A program made the translations under genes and the position numbers. A stretch of DNA of 43,442 nucleotides, taken from CALAZP01 sp041164265. Lineage in GTDB: Bacteria; Bacteroidota; Bacteroidia; Chitinophagales; Saprospiraceae. A model generated the notes under the pieces. The model saw nothing but the letters and a program-made list of their open reading frames with translations. It made no database searches and had not been told where the DNA came from. The stretch covers positions 1 through 43,442 of the forward strand of contig JBEAPR010000075.1 of the NCBI GenBank assembly GCA_041164265.1, given 5' to 3'. Below, in pieces: positions 25,929 to 34,155 of the stretch (positions are counted from its first letter, which is position 1; every line of letters begins with the position of its first letter).

Positions 25929-27326
25929 TTGACTAACACTTATTTCGACCTAATCGATCAAACTTTTTATTTTCCTCAAGAGGGTTTCGATATTGAAAAT
26001 AAAAGTTTGGTATTTAATGGGGTTCCCCTTAAGTATCTAATTGAAAAATATGGTACACCCCTCAAATTAACCTACCTACCTAAGATAGGCAGCCAAATCA
26101 AAAAGGCTAGAAACCTCTTCACAAGAGCCATGAATTCTCAAGGGTATAGAGGCCAATATTATTATTGTTATTGTACCAAAAGCTCTCATTTCAGCTATGT
26201 AATTAACGAGGTACTGAAGCACGATGTGCATTTGGAGACTTCCTCCGCTTTTGATATCGATTTAGTAAGAAAACTATACCGGTCTAAAAGAATCACTAAA
26301 AAAACTATTATTGTTTGTAACGGGCTAAAAAACGAGACTTATTTAACAAAAATCACCTCCCTAATTAATGATGGATTTGAGAACGTTATCCCTGTACTGG
26401 ATAATATGTTTGAAATCGATTATTATAATGAACATGTAAAGGGGACTTGCAATATAGGGATTAGAGTAGCAACTGAAGAAGAACCAAACTTTGAATTTTA
26501 CACCTCGAGACTGGGAATTAGAAACTCAAAAGTAACAGAATTTTACAAAGAAAAAATTGCTAATAACCCCAAGTTTAAGCTAAAAATGCTCCATTTTTTT
26601 GTTGATACTGGTATTAAAGATTCTTTATACTATTGGGGAGAACTTAAGAAAGCAATCAAAAAATATTGCGAAATCAAAAAATTATCAAAGGACCTCCAAG
26701 CTATCAATATTGGTGGGGGAATGCCGATTAGAAATTCTCTTGGATTTGAATTCGATTACAAATATATGGTTAAGGAAATTGTAGCTAATATACTGTCTGC
26801 ATGTGAAGAAGATGAAGTGCCAGAACCAGATATTTTTACAGAATTTGGTAAATACACGGTAGGTGAAAGTGGAGCTACGATATTTTCCGTTTTAGCACAA
26901 AAGCAACAGAACGATGCAGAAACATGGTATATGATTGATAATTCCCTAATGACTACCTTACCAGATACTTGGGGAATTGGGGAGCGATTTATCTTGCTGC
27001 CGATTAATAAATGGCATAACGAATACCGAAGGGTTAATATAGGAGGCTTAAGCTGCGATAACTCCGATTACTATAACTCAGAGGTTCACGAAAGTCAAGT
27101 ATACCTACCTTCTTATGATTCACAGGATGAAGAACCTTTGTATTTGGGCTTTTTTCATACCGGAGCCTACCAAGATTCTATTGCAGGGTATGGGGGAATC
27201 AAGCATTGCTTAATTCCTTCTCCAAAACACATTCTCATCTACAAGGATTCAAAGGGAAACCTAGTAGATAAACTGTATCAAGAGGAACAATCCTCAGAGG
27301 ATATGCTGAAGATTTTAGGTTATTAA
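25929..27326 (+). CDS. Arginine-decarboxylase-like PLP enzyme (fold type III)
   Basis: The 465-residue enzyme is an alanine-racemase-fold PLP decarboxylase, of the type annotated as arginine decarboxylase in Cytophagales and leading to polyamines via agmatine. The cofactor Lys84 is in YCYCTKSSHFSYV, followed by ETSSAFD (103-109), the phosphate-binding INIGGGMP and, in the C-terminal barrel, GGLSCDNSDYY with the cysteine that contacts substrate in this fold. It is shorter than E. coli SpeA (about 650), so lysine, diaminopimelate or carboxynorspermidine activity cannot be excluded. The start is a TTG at 25929, because no ATG or GTG lies between it and the upstream in-frame stop. A TACTTTTG -7 box occurs at 25872-25879 without a clear -33 element. 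Its stop overlaps that of the phosphorylase by 4 bp. Confidence 0.85.
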   Translation: MTNTYFDLIDQTFYFPQEGFDIENKSLVFNGVPLKYLIEKYGTPLKLTYLPKIGSQIKKARNLFTRAMNSQGYRGQYYYCYCTKSSHFSYVINEVLKHDVHLETSSAFDIDLVRKLYRSKRITKKTIIVCNGLKNETYLTKITSLINDGFENVIPVLDNMFEIDYYNEHVKGTCNIGIRVATEEEPNFEFYTSRLGIRNSKVTEFYKEKIANNPKFKLKMLHFFVDTGIKDSLYYWGELKKAIKKYCEIKKLSKDLQAINIGGGMPIRNSLGFEFDYKYMVKEIVANILSACEEDEVPEPDIFTEFGKYTVGESGATIFSVLAQKQQNDAETWYMIDNSLMTTLPDTWGIGERFILLPINKWHNEYRRVNIGGLSCDNSDYYNSEVHESQVYLPSYDSQDEEPLYLGFFHTGAYQDSIAGYGGIKHCLIPSPKHILIYKDSKGNLVDKLYQEEQSSEDMLKILGY

Positions 27327-29887
27327 ACCCATTTGACCAAGGGTAAATCTTGTCTGTGGGCCAATAGAGAATGTTGAGGATATACCCTAAACCCATATTC
27401 TAGAACACCAGCATATTCAGGTATATACTTGCAAGTAAAAATGGCCGTTCCATTACCTTCCTCTTTTAGTTGCATAGGATGAGCGGTTTTCAATTCCAAT
27501 TTATGCTCGTCTATTCTCTTGAAAAGAACTACTTCCAAACCAATTGACTGGGCATCAATACCATTTAAATAAATTTCTAGAGTGGCATCAAACGGCTCTC
27601 CTAATACCAATGATTCATTTTCTGTATCCATCAGTCTAATATCTGTCCGTCTCAACCCTTCCCATTTTGCCTGAATATCCTTTTTCCATTGAATAAAATG
27701 TTCAAAATTATTTTCCTGATTAAATAAAGCTTGATCATTCGTTTTTAATGGTTGATAAAAATATTCGAAATAATCGTCCATCATTCTTTTCATAGTAAAG
27801 TGTGGGGCAACATCCGCAATGATATGCTTCACATAACTGATCCACTTTACCGGCACTCCCTTCTCATTTTTATCAAAATAAGTAGGCACAATTTCTGTTT
27901 CGAAAATATTATATAGATTTTCAGCATCTAGCTGATCTTGTAAAGTTTGATCTTTATAGGTTCGTTCTAATTGCAAGGCCCATCCAGCATCAGAACGGTA
28001 ACCCTCAGCCCACCACCCATCTAATACACTGAAATTGACCACCCCATTGAGAGCTGCTTTCATTCCACTAGTACCAGAAGCTTCTAATGGCCTTGTTGGG
28101 GTGTTTAGCCAAATATCAACCCCTTGAACCAAATATTTAGCCAATTCCATATTATAACCTTCTAAGAAAATTATCTTGCCAAGAAATTCAGGTCTTCTGG
28201 ACACCTCCATAATATGCTTAATCAATGCTTGGCCACCTTTATCTGCAGGGTGCGCTTTTCCGGAAAACAAAAATAATACGGGCCTTTCGGAATGATTAAC
28301 CAAATGAGATAATCGATCTAAATCAGAAAATAATAAATGCGCACGCTTGTAAGTAGCAAATCTTCTCGCAAATCCTACTATCAATGCATTTGGTTGAATT
28401 TGTTTAATAGTCTTAAAAATAGCCGATGGATGCTCACCTCTCTTTAGTAAATCTTCCTTTAACTTTTCTTCAATCTTGGCTAAAAGTCTTTTCTTTAGGC
28501 CGGTCCTAATCTCATATAGTTGTTCATCACCTACCTCCATAATCTTTTGCCATCGTTCTGAATTAGATTGGTCCTCAAGAAAATCCTTGCCAAAGTGATT
28601 TCGGTATAAAGCATCTAAAGGTTCAGCAATCCAAGTTGGATAATGTACGCTGTTGGTCACATGGCCTATATGAACTTCTTCTGCGATATATCCAGGATAC
28701 AGTACTTCAAACATTTCACGGGAAACCTGTCCATGGAGTTTACTCACCCCATTGACCTGCTTAGAAAGCCTAATAGCTAAATGACTCATTGAAAAATCTT
28801 CTTCCAAATTATCTGGTAGAATTTTTCCTAAAGCCATAAATTGGTCCATACTTAAATCTAATTCTACAATATAATTTTTGAAATACTCAAATATTAGGTC
28901 GGTAGAAAAATGATCGTGGCCCGCTGGAACTGGCGTGTGGGTAGTAAATAAAGAGGAGGCTCTCACTTTTTCAAGGCCAGTTGTAAAATCAAACTTTTCC
29001 CGCTGCATTAAAGATCTAATTCGCTCTAAACCCATAAAAGCTGCATGTCCTTCATTACAATGGTAAATATCAGATTCAATTCCCATTGCATTTAACGCTT
29101 TTATACCTCCTATACCTAACAAAATTTCCTGCTTCAATCGGTGTTCGTTATCACCTCCATATAATTGATGGGTTAAAGTTCGGTCTTCCCAGGCATTTTC
29201 GTCAATATCCGCATCTAGTAAAAACAAATTAATCCTTCCCACTTTAAGAACCCAAATTTTAGCAAATACAGTTCGATTTTGCAATTGAACACTGATCTTC
29301 ACCCATTCTCCTTGTTCATCTCTTGCTGGAGTTAAGGGTAATTCGGTAAATTTTTGAGGCGGATAATCACTGATTTGATCCCCATGAAGAGAAATTTGTT
29401 GCTGAAAATATCCATATCTATAGAGCAAACCTATTGCATTCATATCAATAGCCTCATCACTGGCTTCTTTCAAGAAATCACCCGCCAAAACACCCAACCC
29501 ACCTGAATACAACCTCAGTGATATATGCAACCCATATTCCATACTGAAATAGGTGACTGAAGGTTTTGATTGATTAAAAGGAACCTCCATATAAGCCTGA
29601 AACCTTCGATACACTTGTCTAACTTGCTCAACAAAAACATTATTATTACTTAAGGCTTTAGTTTGAAAAGAATTAAGCATCCTTAATACAGTCAAAGGAT
29701 TATAGTTGGCAGCTTCCCATTTTTCGGGCCATATAGATCTAAAAAGTTCAGTAGCCTCTGCATCCCAACTCCACCAAAGGTTATGACCCATTACCTCCAA
29801 AGGTTGAAGATTATCCGGCAGTTTGGTTTCAATAAAAAGTTTTTTTAGGTTAAATACTTCTCTACTTTGGCTAATTTCACCTATCAT
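27323..29887 (-). CDS. glgP: Alpha-glucan (glycogen) phosphorylase, DUF3417 type
   Basis: The enzyme releases glucose 1-phosphate from storage glucans. The N-terminus has the DUF3417 region (LFIETKLPDNLQPLEVMGHN, then LWWSWD), followed by the phosphorylase core with SMEYGLHISLRLYSGGLGVL, HCNEGHAAF and the PLP motif EASGTSGMKAAL. The PLP lysine is residue 628 counted from a GTG at 29941, or 610 from the ATG at 29887. I prefer ATG 29887 (854 residues) because family similarity begins just after it; ATG 29929 and GTG 29941 are alternatives. It lacks the long insertions of eukaryotic-type phosphorylases and ends in a beta-rich C-terminus. It is convergent with the decarboxylase gene, their TAA stops sharing a TTAA at 27323-27326. 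Confidence 0.93.
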   Translation of the reverse strand: MIGEISQSREVFNLKKLFIETKLPDNLQPLEVMGHNLWWSWDAEATELFRSIWPEKWEAANYNPLTVLRMLNSFQTKALSNNNVFVEQVRQVYRRFQAYMEVPFNQSKPSVTYFSMEYGLHISLRLYSGGLGVLAGDFLKEASDEAIDMNAIGLLYRYGYFQQQISLHGDQISDYPPQKFTELPLTPARDEQGEWVKISVQLQNRTVFAKIWVLKVGRINLFLLDADIDENAWEDRTLTHQLYGGDNEHRLKQEILLGIGGIKALNAMGIESDIYHCNEGHAAFMGLERIRSLMQREKFDFTTGLEKVRASSLFTTHTPVPAGHDHFSTDLIFEYFKNYIVELDLSMDQFMALGKILPDNLEEDFSMSHLAIRLSKQVNGVSKLHGQVSREMFEVLYPGYIAEEVHIGHVTNSVHYPTWIAEPLDALYRNHFGKDFLEDQSNSERWQKIMEVGDEQLYEIRTGLKKRLLAKIEEKLKEDLLKRGEHPSAIFKTIKQIQPNALIVGFARRFATYKRAHLLFSDLDRLSHLVNHSERPVLFLFSGKAHPADKGGQALIKHIMEVSRRPEFLGKIIFLEGYNMELAKYLVQGVDIWLNTPTRPLEASGTSGMKAALNGVVNFSVLDGWWAEGYRSDAGWALQLERTYKDQTLQDQLDAENLYNIFETEIVPTYFDKNEKGVPVKWISYVKHIIADVAPHFTMKRMMDDYFEYFYQPLKTNDQALFNQENNFEHFIQWKKDIQAKWEGLRRTDIRLMDTENESLVLGEPFDATLEIYLNGIDAQSIGLEVVLFKRIDEHKLELKTAHPMQLKEEGNGTAIFTCKYIPEYAGVLEYGFRVYPQHSLLAHRQDLPLVKWV

Positions 29888-30046
29888 ATTTATTGGATTT
29901 AGAGCCCCAAAATACGATACTTTCAGCATTTTGTTTGCCACCTAGTCGGTTATAATATTTTATACCCTTGACTATATATTGTACTTTGCAAAAAAAAAAT
30001 TAAACAAACGACTAACTTTTTAAATCATCTGGCGGTTTTATAGAAG

Positions 30047-30481
30047 ATGCTCAAGTACGCAATTATATTCTCATTCCTTTTTTTTATCCTTGAAAATGCA
30101 CGAGGGCAAGAGGAATATATTCCTGAAATTATACCCCTCAATGGAACTGAAATTTGCAGTGGCTATGATCTCCCGCGTAATTCTGCTCGAATTGGCATGT
30201 TTACTCCTGTCCCATCTTATGCCCAAAGAGAAAATATTTATGCCGTATATACTTGGACGGCGGAACATCCTAAAGGCAATAAAACTTGGAATACATCCAG
30301 TAAAATAAGGCAGATTCCACTACCTTGGGAAGGATCTTATTTGATTAAAGTAAAAGTGGAATTTATACACAAAGATTTTCCGGCACCATTTGCTGGAGCA
30401 ACTTCTAATAGTTTGAAGATTTCAGCAAAAAATTGCAGTCCTAGTATTAGAATTCCTTCGGAAAAAGAAACTTCTTTCTGA
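30047..30481 (+). CDS. Small secreted protein of unknown function, possibly truncated
   Basis: The 144-residue protein starts with a signal peptide (LKYAIIFSFLFFILENARGQ, cut near residue 21). The rest contains two cysteines (in EICSGYD and KNCSPS) that could form a disulfide, and a beta-rich middle with YTWTAEHPKGNKTW and EGSYLIKVKVEF, resembling an immunoglobulin- or PKD-like domain. I do not recognise a family. It ends exactly where similarity to a decayed IS3-type transposase begins, so the C-terminus may have been altered by that element. The upstream region has a near-miss -7 box TACTTTG at 29982-29988. It is divergent from the phosphorylase gene. Confidence 0.6.
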   Translation: MLKYAIIFSFLFFILENARGQEEYIPEIIPLNGTEICSGYDLPRNSARIGMFTPVPSYAQRENIYAVYTWTAEHPKGNKTWNTSSKIRQIPLPWEGSYLIKVKVEFIHKDFPAPFAGATSNSLKISAKNCSPSIRIPSEKETSF

Positions 30482-30759
30482 TTTTTTACCCTCCTCACTT
30501 GTTGAAATCCCTTCTTCAAATCAATCCCATCAAACTGTAATCGACAATTCACATTTCTCGCCAAACGATAAAGCTTTTTTTCAATAGCATCCTTTAATAC
30601 CGTTTTTTGTAAGGTCAACTTAGCTACAATATTCTCGTATTGAGCCAACTACTTTTCCAAATCCTTCGTTTGCTAGAGCTGATTAATATCCATTCCCGAA
30701 TATTTGCTCTTTTTTGTCTTGCTAATTTTTTAACTATTTACCCTTTTTAGTGTAGCCAT
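30482..30759 (-). pseudogene. Remnant of an IS3-family transposase (OrfA, possibly start of OrfB)
   Basis: Read on the minus strand from an ATG at 30759, this stretch gives KKSKYSGMDINQL, then KLTLQKTVLKDAIEKKL, the pattern of the C-terminal part of IS3-type OrfA (KY.GM, then a leucine-zipper-like helix ending LKDVIEKKL). Three in-frame stops interrupt it (at 30730-30732, 30673-30675 and 30649-30651). After EKKL a shift of frame gives ALSFGEKCELS and GISTSEE, weakly like the opening of OrfB, and this also contains stops. The helix-turn-helix part of OrfA and nearly all of OrfB are missing. It is a dead fragment, not an active element; the OrfA part is convincing and the OrfB part tentative. 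Confidence 0.6.
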
Positions 30760-30891
30760 TTTATAAAAGATTACAGAGCCAAGTACTTTGGTAAATGGAT
30801 CTAAACTTAAGACCTTAAAGTGACACTACAACTAAATAATAGTGGTTAGAGTCTTCTGAAAATAATACCATAGTAATTCTTTAGGAAAACC
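30760..30891. other. Non-coding remainder of the gene-poor stretch 30482-30891
   Basis: No gene, RNA or terminator is evident here. AAAGTGACACTACAAC at 30818-30833 could be a decayed insertion-sequence end, but I could not find a matching partner on the other side. Confidence 0.3.
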
Positions 30892-31551
30892 CTAGTTTAT
30901 ATCGGGAGGATATAACTCATATACTTGAACACAATATTGCTTTCCTTTTAAGGTGCCTTCATAAGAAAAAACAGCTATTTCGAACCCTTCCTTTTCAAGC
31001 AGATCCATAAATTCAACTGCTATTATTCTGCCAGGCTCACTAAGGAAAATTTTGCCGCCAGGCTTAATTAATTTTTTAAAAGTAATTGGTAAAACGGAGA
31101 AGTACCTCCGCTCGTATGCAATATCAGAAGCCAAAATAAAATCAACTTTTAAGTCTGAGGGTGGATTTCTCCAATCTAATTCAATAAATGGAGGAAGTTG
31201 ATTCACATTCAATTGCCAATTGCTTTTAGAAAAATCAAGAGCTTCTTGGGTATAATCAGACAAAATTGGCCTTCCTTCCAATTTTTCTACCACCATGGAG
31301 GGTATTCCAATGCCACAGCCTAGTTCCAAAGTCGTTTGACCACTAATGATCGTTCCCAATGAAAATAAATGTCTTCCAAGACCAATGGCTGAAGGCCATA
31401 ATTCAAGCCAATAGGGAATCCTCTCATCTAATACATCTGGATGGTCATCACCTTTTGCAAGTAGTAAATCCAAAAAAGATAAAGGCTCTTCATATTGCAG
31501 AATAGAGAATTGGAAATTTTCAATCGATATATTTTCAATTATTGTTTTCAC
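30892..31551 (-). CDS. Class I SAM-dependent methyltransferase (METTL/nicotinamide N-methylase-like)
   Basis: The 219-residue cytoplasmic protein has a Rossmann methyltransferase fold: motif I LELGCGIGIPSMV (about 76-88), acidic motif II (PILSDYT), and motif IV with LASDIAYERRYF. The preceding PYWLELWPSAIGLGRHL is characteristic of the METTL21/Nnt1-like group (COG3897), whose members methylate protein lysines or small molecules. The actual substrate is unknown. The start is a GTG at 31551; no in-frame ATG is close upstream. It is divergent from queA with 44 bp between the starts. Confidence 0.85.
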   Translation of the reverse strand: MKTIIENISIENFQFSILQYEEPLSFLDLLLAKGDDHPDVLDERIPYWLELWPSAIGLGRHLFSLGTIISGQTTLELGCGIGIPSMVVEKLEGRPILSDYTQEALDFSKSNWQLNVNQLPPFIELDWRNPPSDLKVDFILASDIAYERRYFSVLPITFKKLIKPGGKIFLSEPGRIIAVEFMDLLEKEGFEIAVFSYEGTLKGKQYCVQVYELYPPDIN

Positions 31552-31595
31552 CCCATAAAAATATTTTTTTTTAACCCCTTCTTCTAATTTTGTGA

Positions 31596-32819
31596 ATGAA
31601 GAAAATGAAACCCATGAATTTTGATTTTAAAGATATTACTTATTGTTTACCCTCGGATAAAATTGCAATTCACCCCTTAGCTAATAGAGCTGATGCCCAA
31701 TTATTACACTATAGAGAAAATCAACTTTCTATTTCTAATTTTCATCAATTGGATAAAGTAATTTCTAATGATTCAGCTATGTATATTAATAATACACGGG
31801 TAATTTATGCTCGCTTGTATTTCAAAACAACAACTGGGGCTACCATCGAAATTCTTTGTTTAGAACCTTATGAACCCTTAGACTATCAATTAAATTTTAG
31901 TAATGGAAAACAGGTTAAATGGAAGGCATTCGTTGGCAATAATAAACGCTGGAAATCTGATTTTCTCCAAATGGGAGTTGTTATTGAAAACGAAGAAATT
32001 CAGCTGAAAGTTAGAAAAATAATGCCCATGGAGGATGCTTGGTTAATTGCATTTGATTGGGATAATGATGCCATTTCCTTTGGTTCCATTCTAGAAAATG
32101 TAGGTCGGGTTCCCCTCCCTCCTTACCTTAACCGAGAATCTGATGAATCCGATAAAATAAGATACCAGACTGTTTTTGCCAAGGAAAAAGGCTCTGTAGC
32201 TGCCCCTACTGCTGGATTACATCTTACCGAGGAAGTCCTAGAGCGAATTCAAAAAAAACAAATTCCTATCTGCCAGCTTACCTTACATGTGGGAGCGGGG
32301 ACTTTCAAACCTATAAAAAACAACGACATTAATCAACATCAAATGCATGAAGAATATTTTAATATCCCATTAAGTACGCTTCAAAATTTGAAAACACATT
32401 TATTCCAACAAAGAAATATAGTGGCGGTAGGAACTACTGCTTTAAGGACCTTAGAATCTCTTTACTGGTTAGGACTTCAACTCACAAACCCTAATTATTC
32501 TTTTAATCAATGGACACCATATCAAGTCCCTACAAGTGAATTACCCGATGCCCTAACAATAATTGAATCTATCATAGAGTACTGCAAAGCCCAAAAATTA
32601 GAATATTTTGAAGCTAGAACTCCCCTTTTAATTGTTCCTGGGTATTTATTTAAAATAGTTACTGGGTTAGTGACTAATTTTCATCAACCCCAAAGCACCC
32701 TACTGCTTTTAGTAGCTGCATTTATAGGAGAAGATTGGAAAAGAATATATGATTATGCTTTAAAGAACAATTTTAGATTTTTGAGTTTTGGCGATGGTAG
32801 TTATTTGGAGAGGGATTAA
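31596..32819 (+). CDS. queA: tRNA queuosine synthesis enzyme QueA (long form)
   Basis: S-adenosylmethionine:tRNA ribosyltransferase-isomerase moves and rearranges the ribosyl part of SAM onto 7-aminomethyl-7-deazaguanine in tRNA, giving epoxyqueuosine. The conserved block VAAPTAGLHLTEEVLERI (about 203-220) and LHVGAGTFKPI (about 228-238) are present, as are NNTRVIYARL (61-70) and NFHQPQSTLLLLVAAF near the end. At 407 residues it is longer than usual QueA (about 340-350), with extra sequence around 250-320. ATG 31596 is the longest start, but a -7 box TAATTTTG at 31585-31592 would place transcription start near 31599 and favour ATG 31602 or 31611. Its stop shares TTAA at 32816-32819 with the convergent hydrolase gene. 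Confidence 0.88.
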   Translation: MKKMKPMNFDFKDITYCLPSDKIAIHPLANRADAQLLHYRENQLSISNFHQLDKVISNDSAMYINNTRVIYARLYFKTTTGATIEILCLEPYEPLDYQLNFSNGKQVKWKAFVGNNKRWKSDFLQMGVVIENEEIQLKVRKIMPMEDAWLIAFDWDNDAISFGSILENVGRVPLPPYLNRESDESDKIRYQTVFAKEKGSVAAPTAGLHLTEEVLERIQKKQIPICQLTLHVGAGTFKPIKNNDINQHQMHEEYFNIPLSTLQNLKTHLFQQRNIVAVGTTALRTLESLYWLGLQLTNPNYSFNQWTPYQVPTSELPDALTIIESIIEYCKAQKLEYFEARTPLLIVPGYLFKIVTGLVTNFHQPQSTLLLLVAAFIGEDWKRIYDYALKNNFRFLSFGDGSYLERD

Positions 32820-33739
32820 TCGATCATAGTTTTTATAACATTTAATGTTTGCCTCCACGCTTCTGTTTGGGGAACCACCATTTCAAAATGGCCAGATTGG
32901 GGGATAATCAAATGTTGAATTTCTGGATGTGCATCACTTAAAATATTGACATGATCTACAGTTACAATTGGATCCAATTCTCCAGAAATCAATACTATAG
33001 GCATCTCTGAATTAACTCGATAAAGGTCAACGGGAGAACCCATTTGATAAAGATGAGGTAATTCCTCAGGGCTTCCACCCATAAGACGCCCTACCCCTCT
33101 CCCACAGGATTGATTGGTGGGATCAAAATAATTTTCCAAATCAACAATACCCGCCAAACTTACAATACCATTAATTTGAGTATTTAATGGTGTTATAGCA
33201 TAATTATCAGAGAGATTATTAGGAAATAGCGATGCCCAGAGAGCTAAATGCCCTCCTGCAGAATGTCCTAACAGTATAATTTTGTTAAGATCTAAAGGGT
33301 AATCTGAAGAAAGAGATGACAGTACATTAATAGCTTTTCTTACATCGTTAAATGTATTTGGCCATCCTCCTTCTGGATGATCAGCTGATCGATATTCTAT
33401 ATTGTATGTAGCATACCCTTCACTTGTCAACGCAGTAGCATAACCCCTCATAAAGTCAGCATTAGCTACTGCGGAGAGCCAACAACCCCCATGAAGGATG
33501 ACTACCACAGGGAATCTGTCTAGCGAATTAGTTTTCGGAATTCTTAATTCTGCAAAGTTGAAAGCGTCATCACCATATTGAATGGTGGTATCGGATTCAA
33601 TAAAATCTAAACCAGTTACTTCCTTCATAGTCATTAAATCTTGGGCCTGCGCCATAAGTATTGGACTTTGAAAAGTAAGGGTAAAGGTCATTATGATATA
33701 GAAACTGAATAAAATTTGATTTTTGACAAAAATTCCCAT
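32816..33739 (-). CDS. Secreted alpha/beta hydrolase (carboxylesterase-like)
   Basis: The 307-residue protein has an N-terminal hydrophobic segment ending in MAQAQ near residue 33, a likely signal peptide, so it acts outside the cytoplasm. The alpha/beta-hydrolase fold shows the oxyanion motif HGGCW (83-87), the nucleophile Ser160 in LGHSAGGHLA, Asp256 in GELDPIV and His284 in SGHFEMV. The HGG pattern and layout are those of the hormone-sensitive-lipase/kynurenine formamidase-like branch that cleaves short esters or amides. The substrate is not evident. It is divergent from the RRM gene and its stop overlaps that of queA by 4 bp. Confidence 0.88.
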   Translation of the reverse strand: MGIFVKNQILFSFYIIMTFTLTFQSPILMAQAQDLMTMKEVTGLDFIESDTTIQYGDDAFNFAELRIPKTNSLDRFPVVVILHGGCWLSAVANADFMRGYATALTSEGYATYNIEYRSADHPEGGWPNTFNDVRKAINVLSSLSSDYPLDLNKIILLGHSAGGHLALWASLFPNNLSDNYAITPLNTQINGIVSLAGIVDLENYFDPTNQSCGRGVGRLMGGSPEELPHLYQMGSPVDLYRVNSEMPIVLISGELDPIVTVDHVNILSDAHPEIQHLIIPQSGHFEMVVPQTEAWRQTLNVIKTMID

Positions 33740-33812
33740 AATTTTGTTCTGTTATAAATATTTGGTTGAATATCAGGCTTTTTCTTCTTTATCCCTTCGA
33801 TTTTAGTAAGTT

Positions 33813-33858
33813 AAATTCCCTTTTTTTCTTCTCGAATTTTTTACCCTTTTGGGAATTT
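33813..33858 (+). promoter_or_regulatory. Possible leader hairpin before the RRM gene
   Basis: AAATTCCC (33813-33820) and GGGAATTT (33851-33858) can form an 8-bp helix about 25 bases before the ATG of the RRM protein gene, inside a very T-rich leader. No good promoter match was found. A role in autoregulation or temperature response is only a suggestion. Confidence 0.3.
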
Positions 33859-33881
33859 TTTATTTATTAAATTTTTTTTAG

Positions 33882-34154
33882 ATGAACATTTTTGTTGCAA
33901 AATTAAATTACGCTACTGAAAGCGATGATTTAAAATCTGCTTTTGAAGCTTATGGAACGGTTAGTTCTGCCAAAGTTATTATGGACAAATTTACAGGTAA
34001 ATCCAGAGGATTTGGATTTGTTGAGATGGATGACGATTCCGAGGCCATGGCAGCCATTCAAGATTTGAATGATTCAGAATTAGACGGTCGCACTATTGTT
34101 GTTAAAAAAGCTGAACCTAGAGAGGATAGGGGAAGAGATAACAACAGATGGTAG
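33882..34154 (+). CDS. RRM-domain RNA-binding protein
   Basis: The 90-residue protein is one RNA-recognition motif: RNP2 NIFVAKLN (2-9) and RNP1 KSRGFGFV (40-47), whose aromatic residues contact RNA, followed by a short basic tail (REDRGRDNNRW). Such one-domain proteins are abundant in Bacteroidota and cyanobacteria, and in Bacteroides some act as global RNA chaperones, possibly filling the place of Hfq. The leader is long and T-rich with a possible hairpin at 33813-33858. The gene stands alone; its stop is 1 bp from that of the convergent methyltransferase gene. Confidence 0.95.
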   Translation: MNIFVAKLNYATESDDLKSAFEAYGTVSSAKVIMDKFTGKSRGFGFVEMDDDSEAMAAIQDLNDSELDGRTIVVKKAEPREDRGRDNNRW

Positions 34155-34155
34155 G

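Noticed and set aside
30337..30648. Open frame of 103 codons on the minus strand as a gene
   Set aside because: Its first part is the tail of a broken IS3 OrfA interrupted by stops, and the rest overlaps the secreted-protein gene in antisense.
30818..30833. AAAGTGACACTACAAC as an insertion-sequence terminal repeat
   Set aside because: No inverted partner was found on the other side of the transposase remnant.
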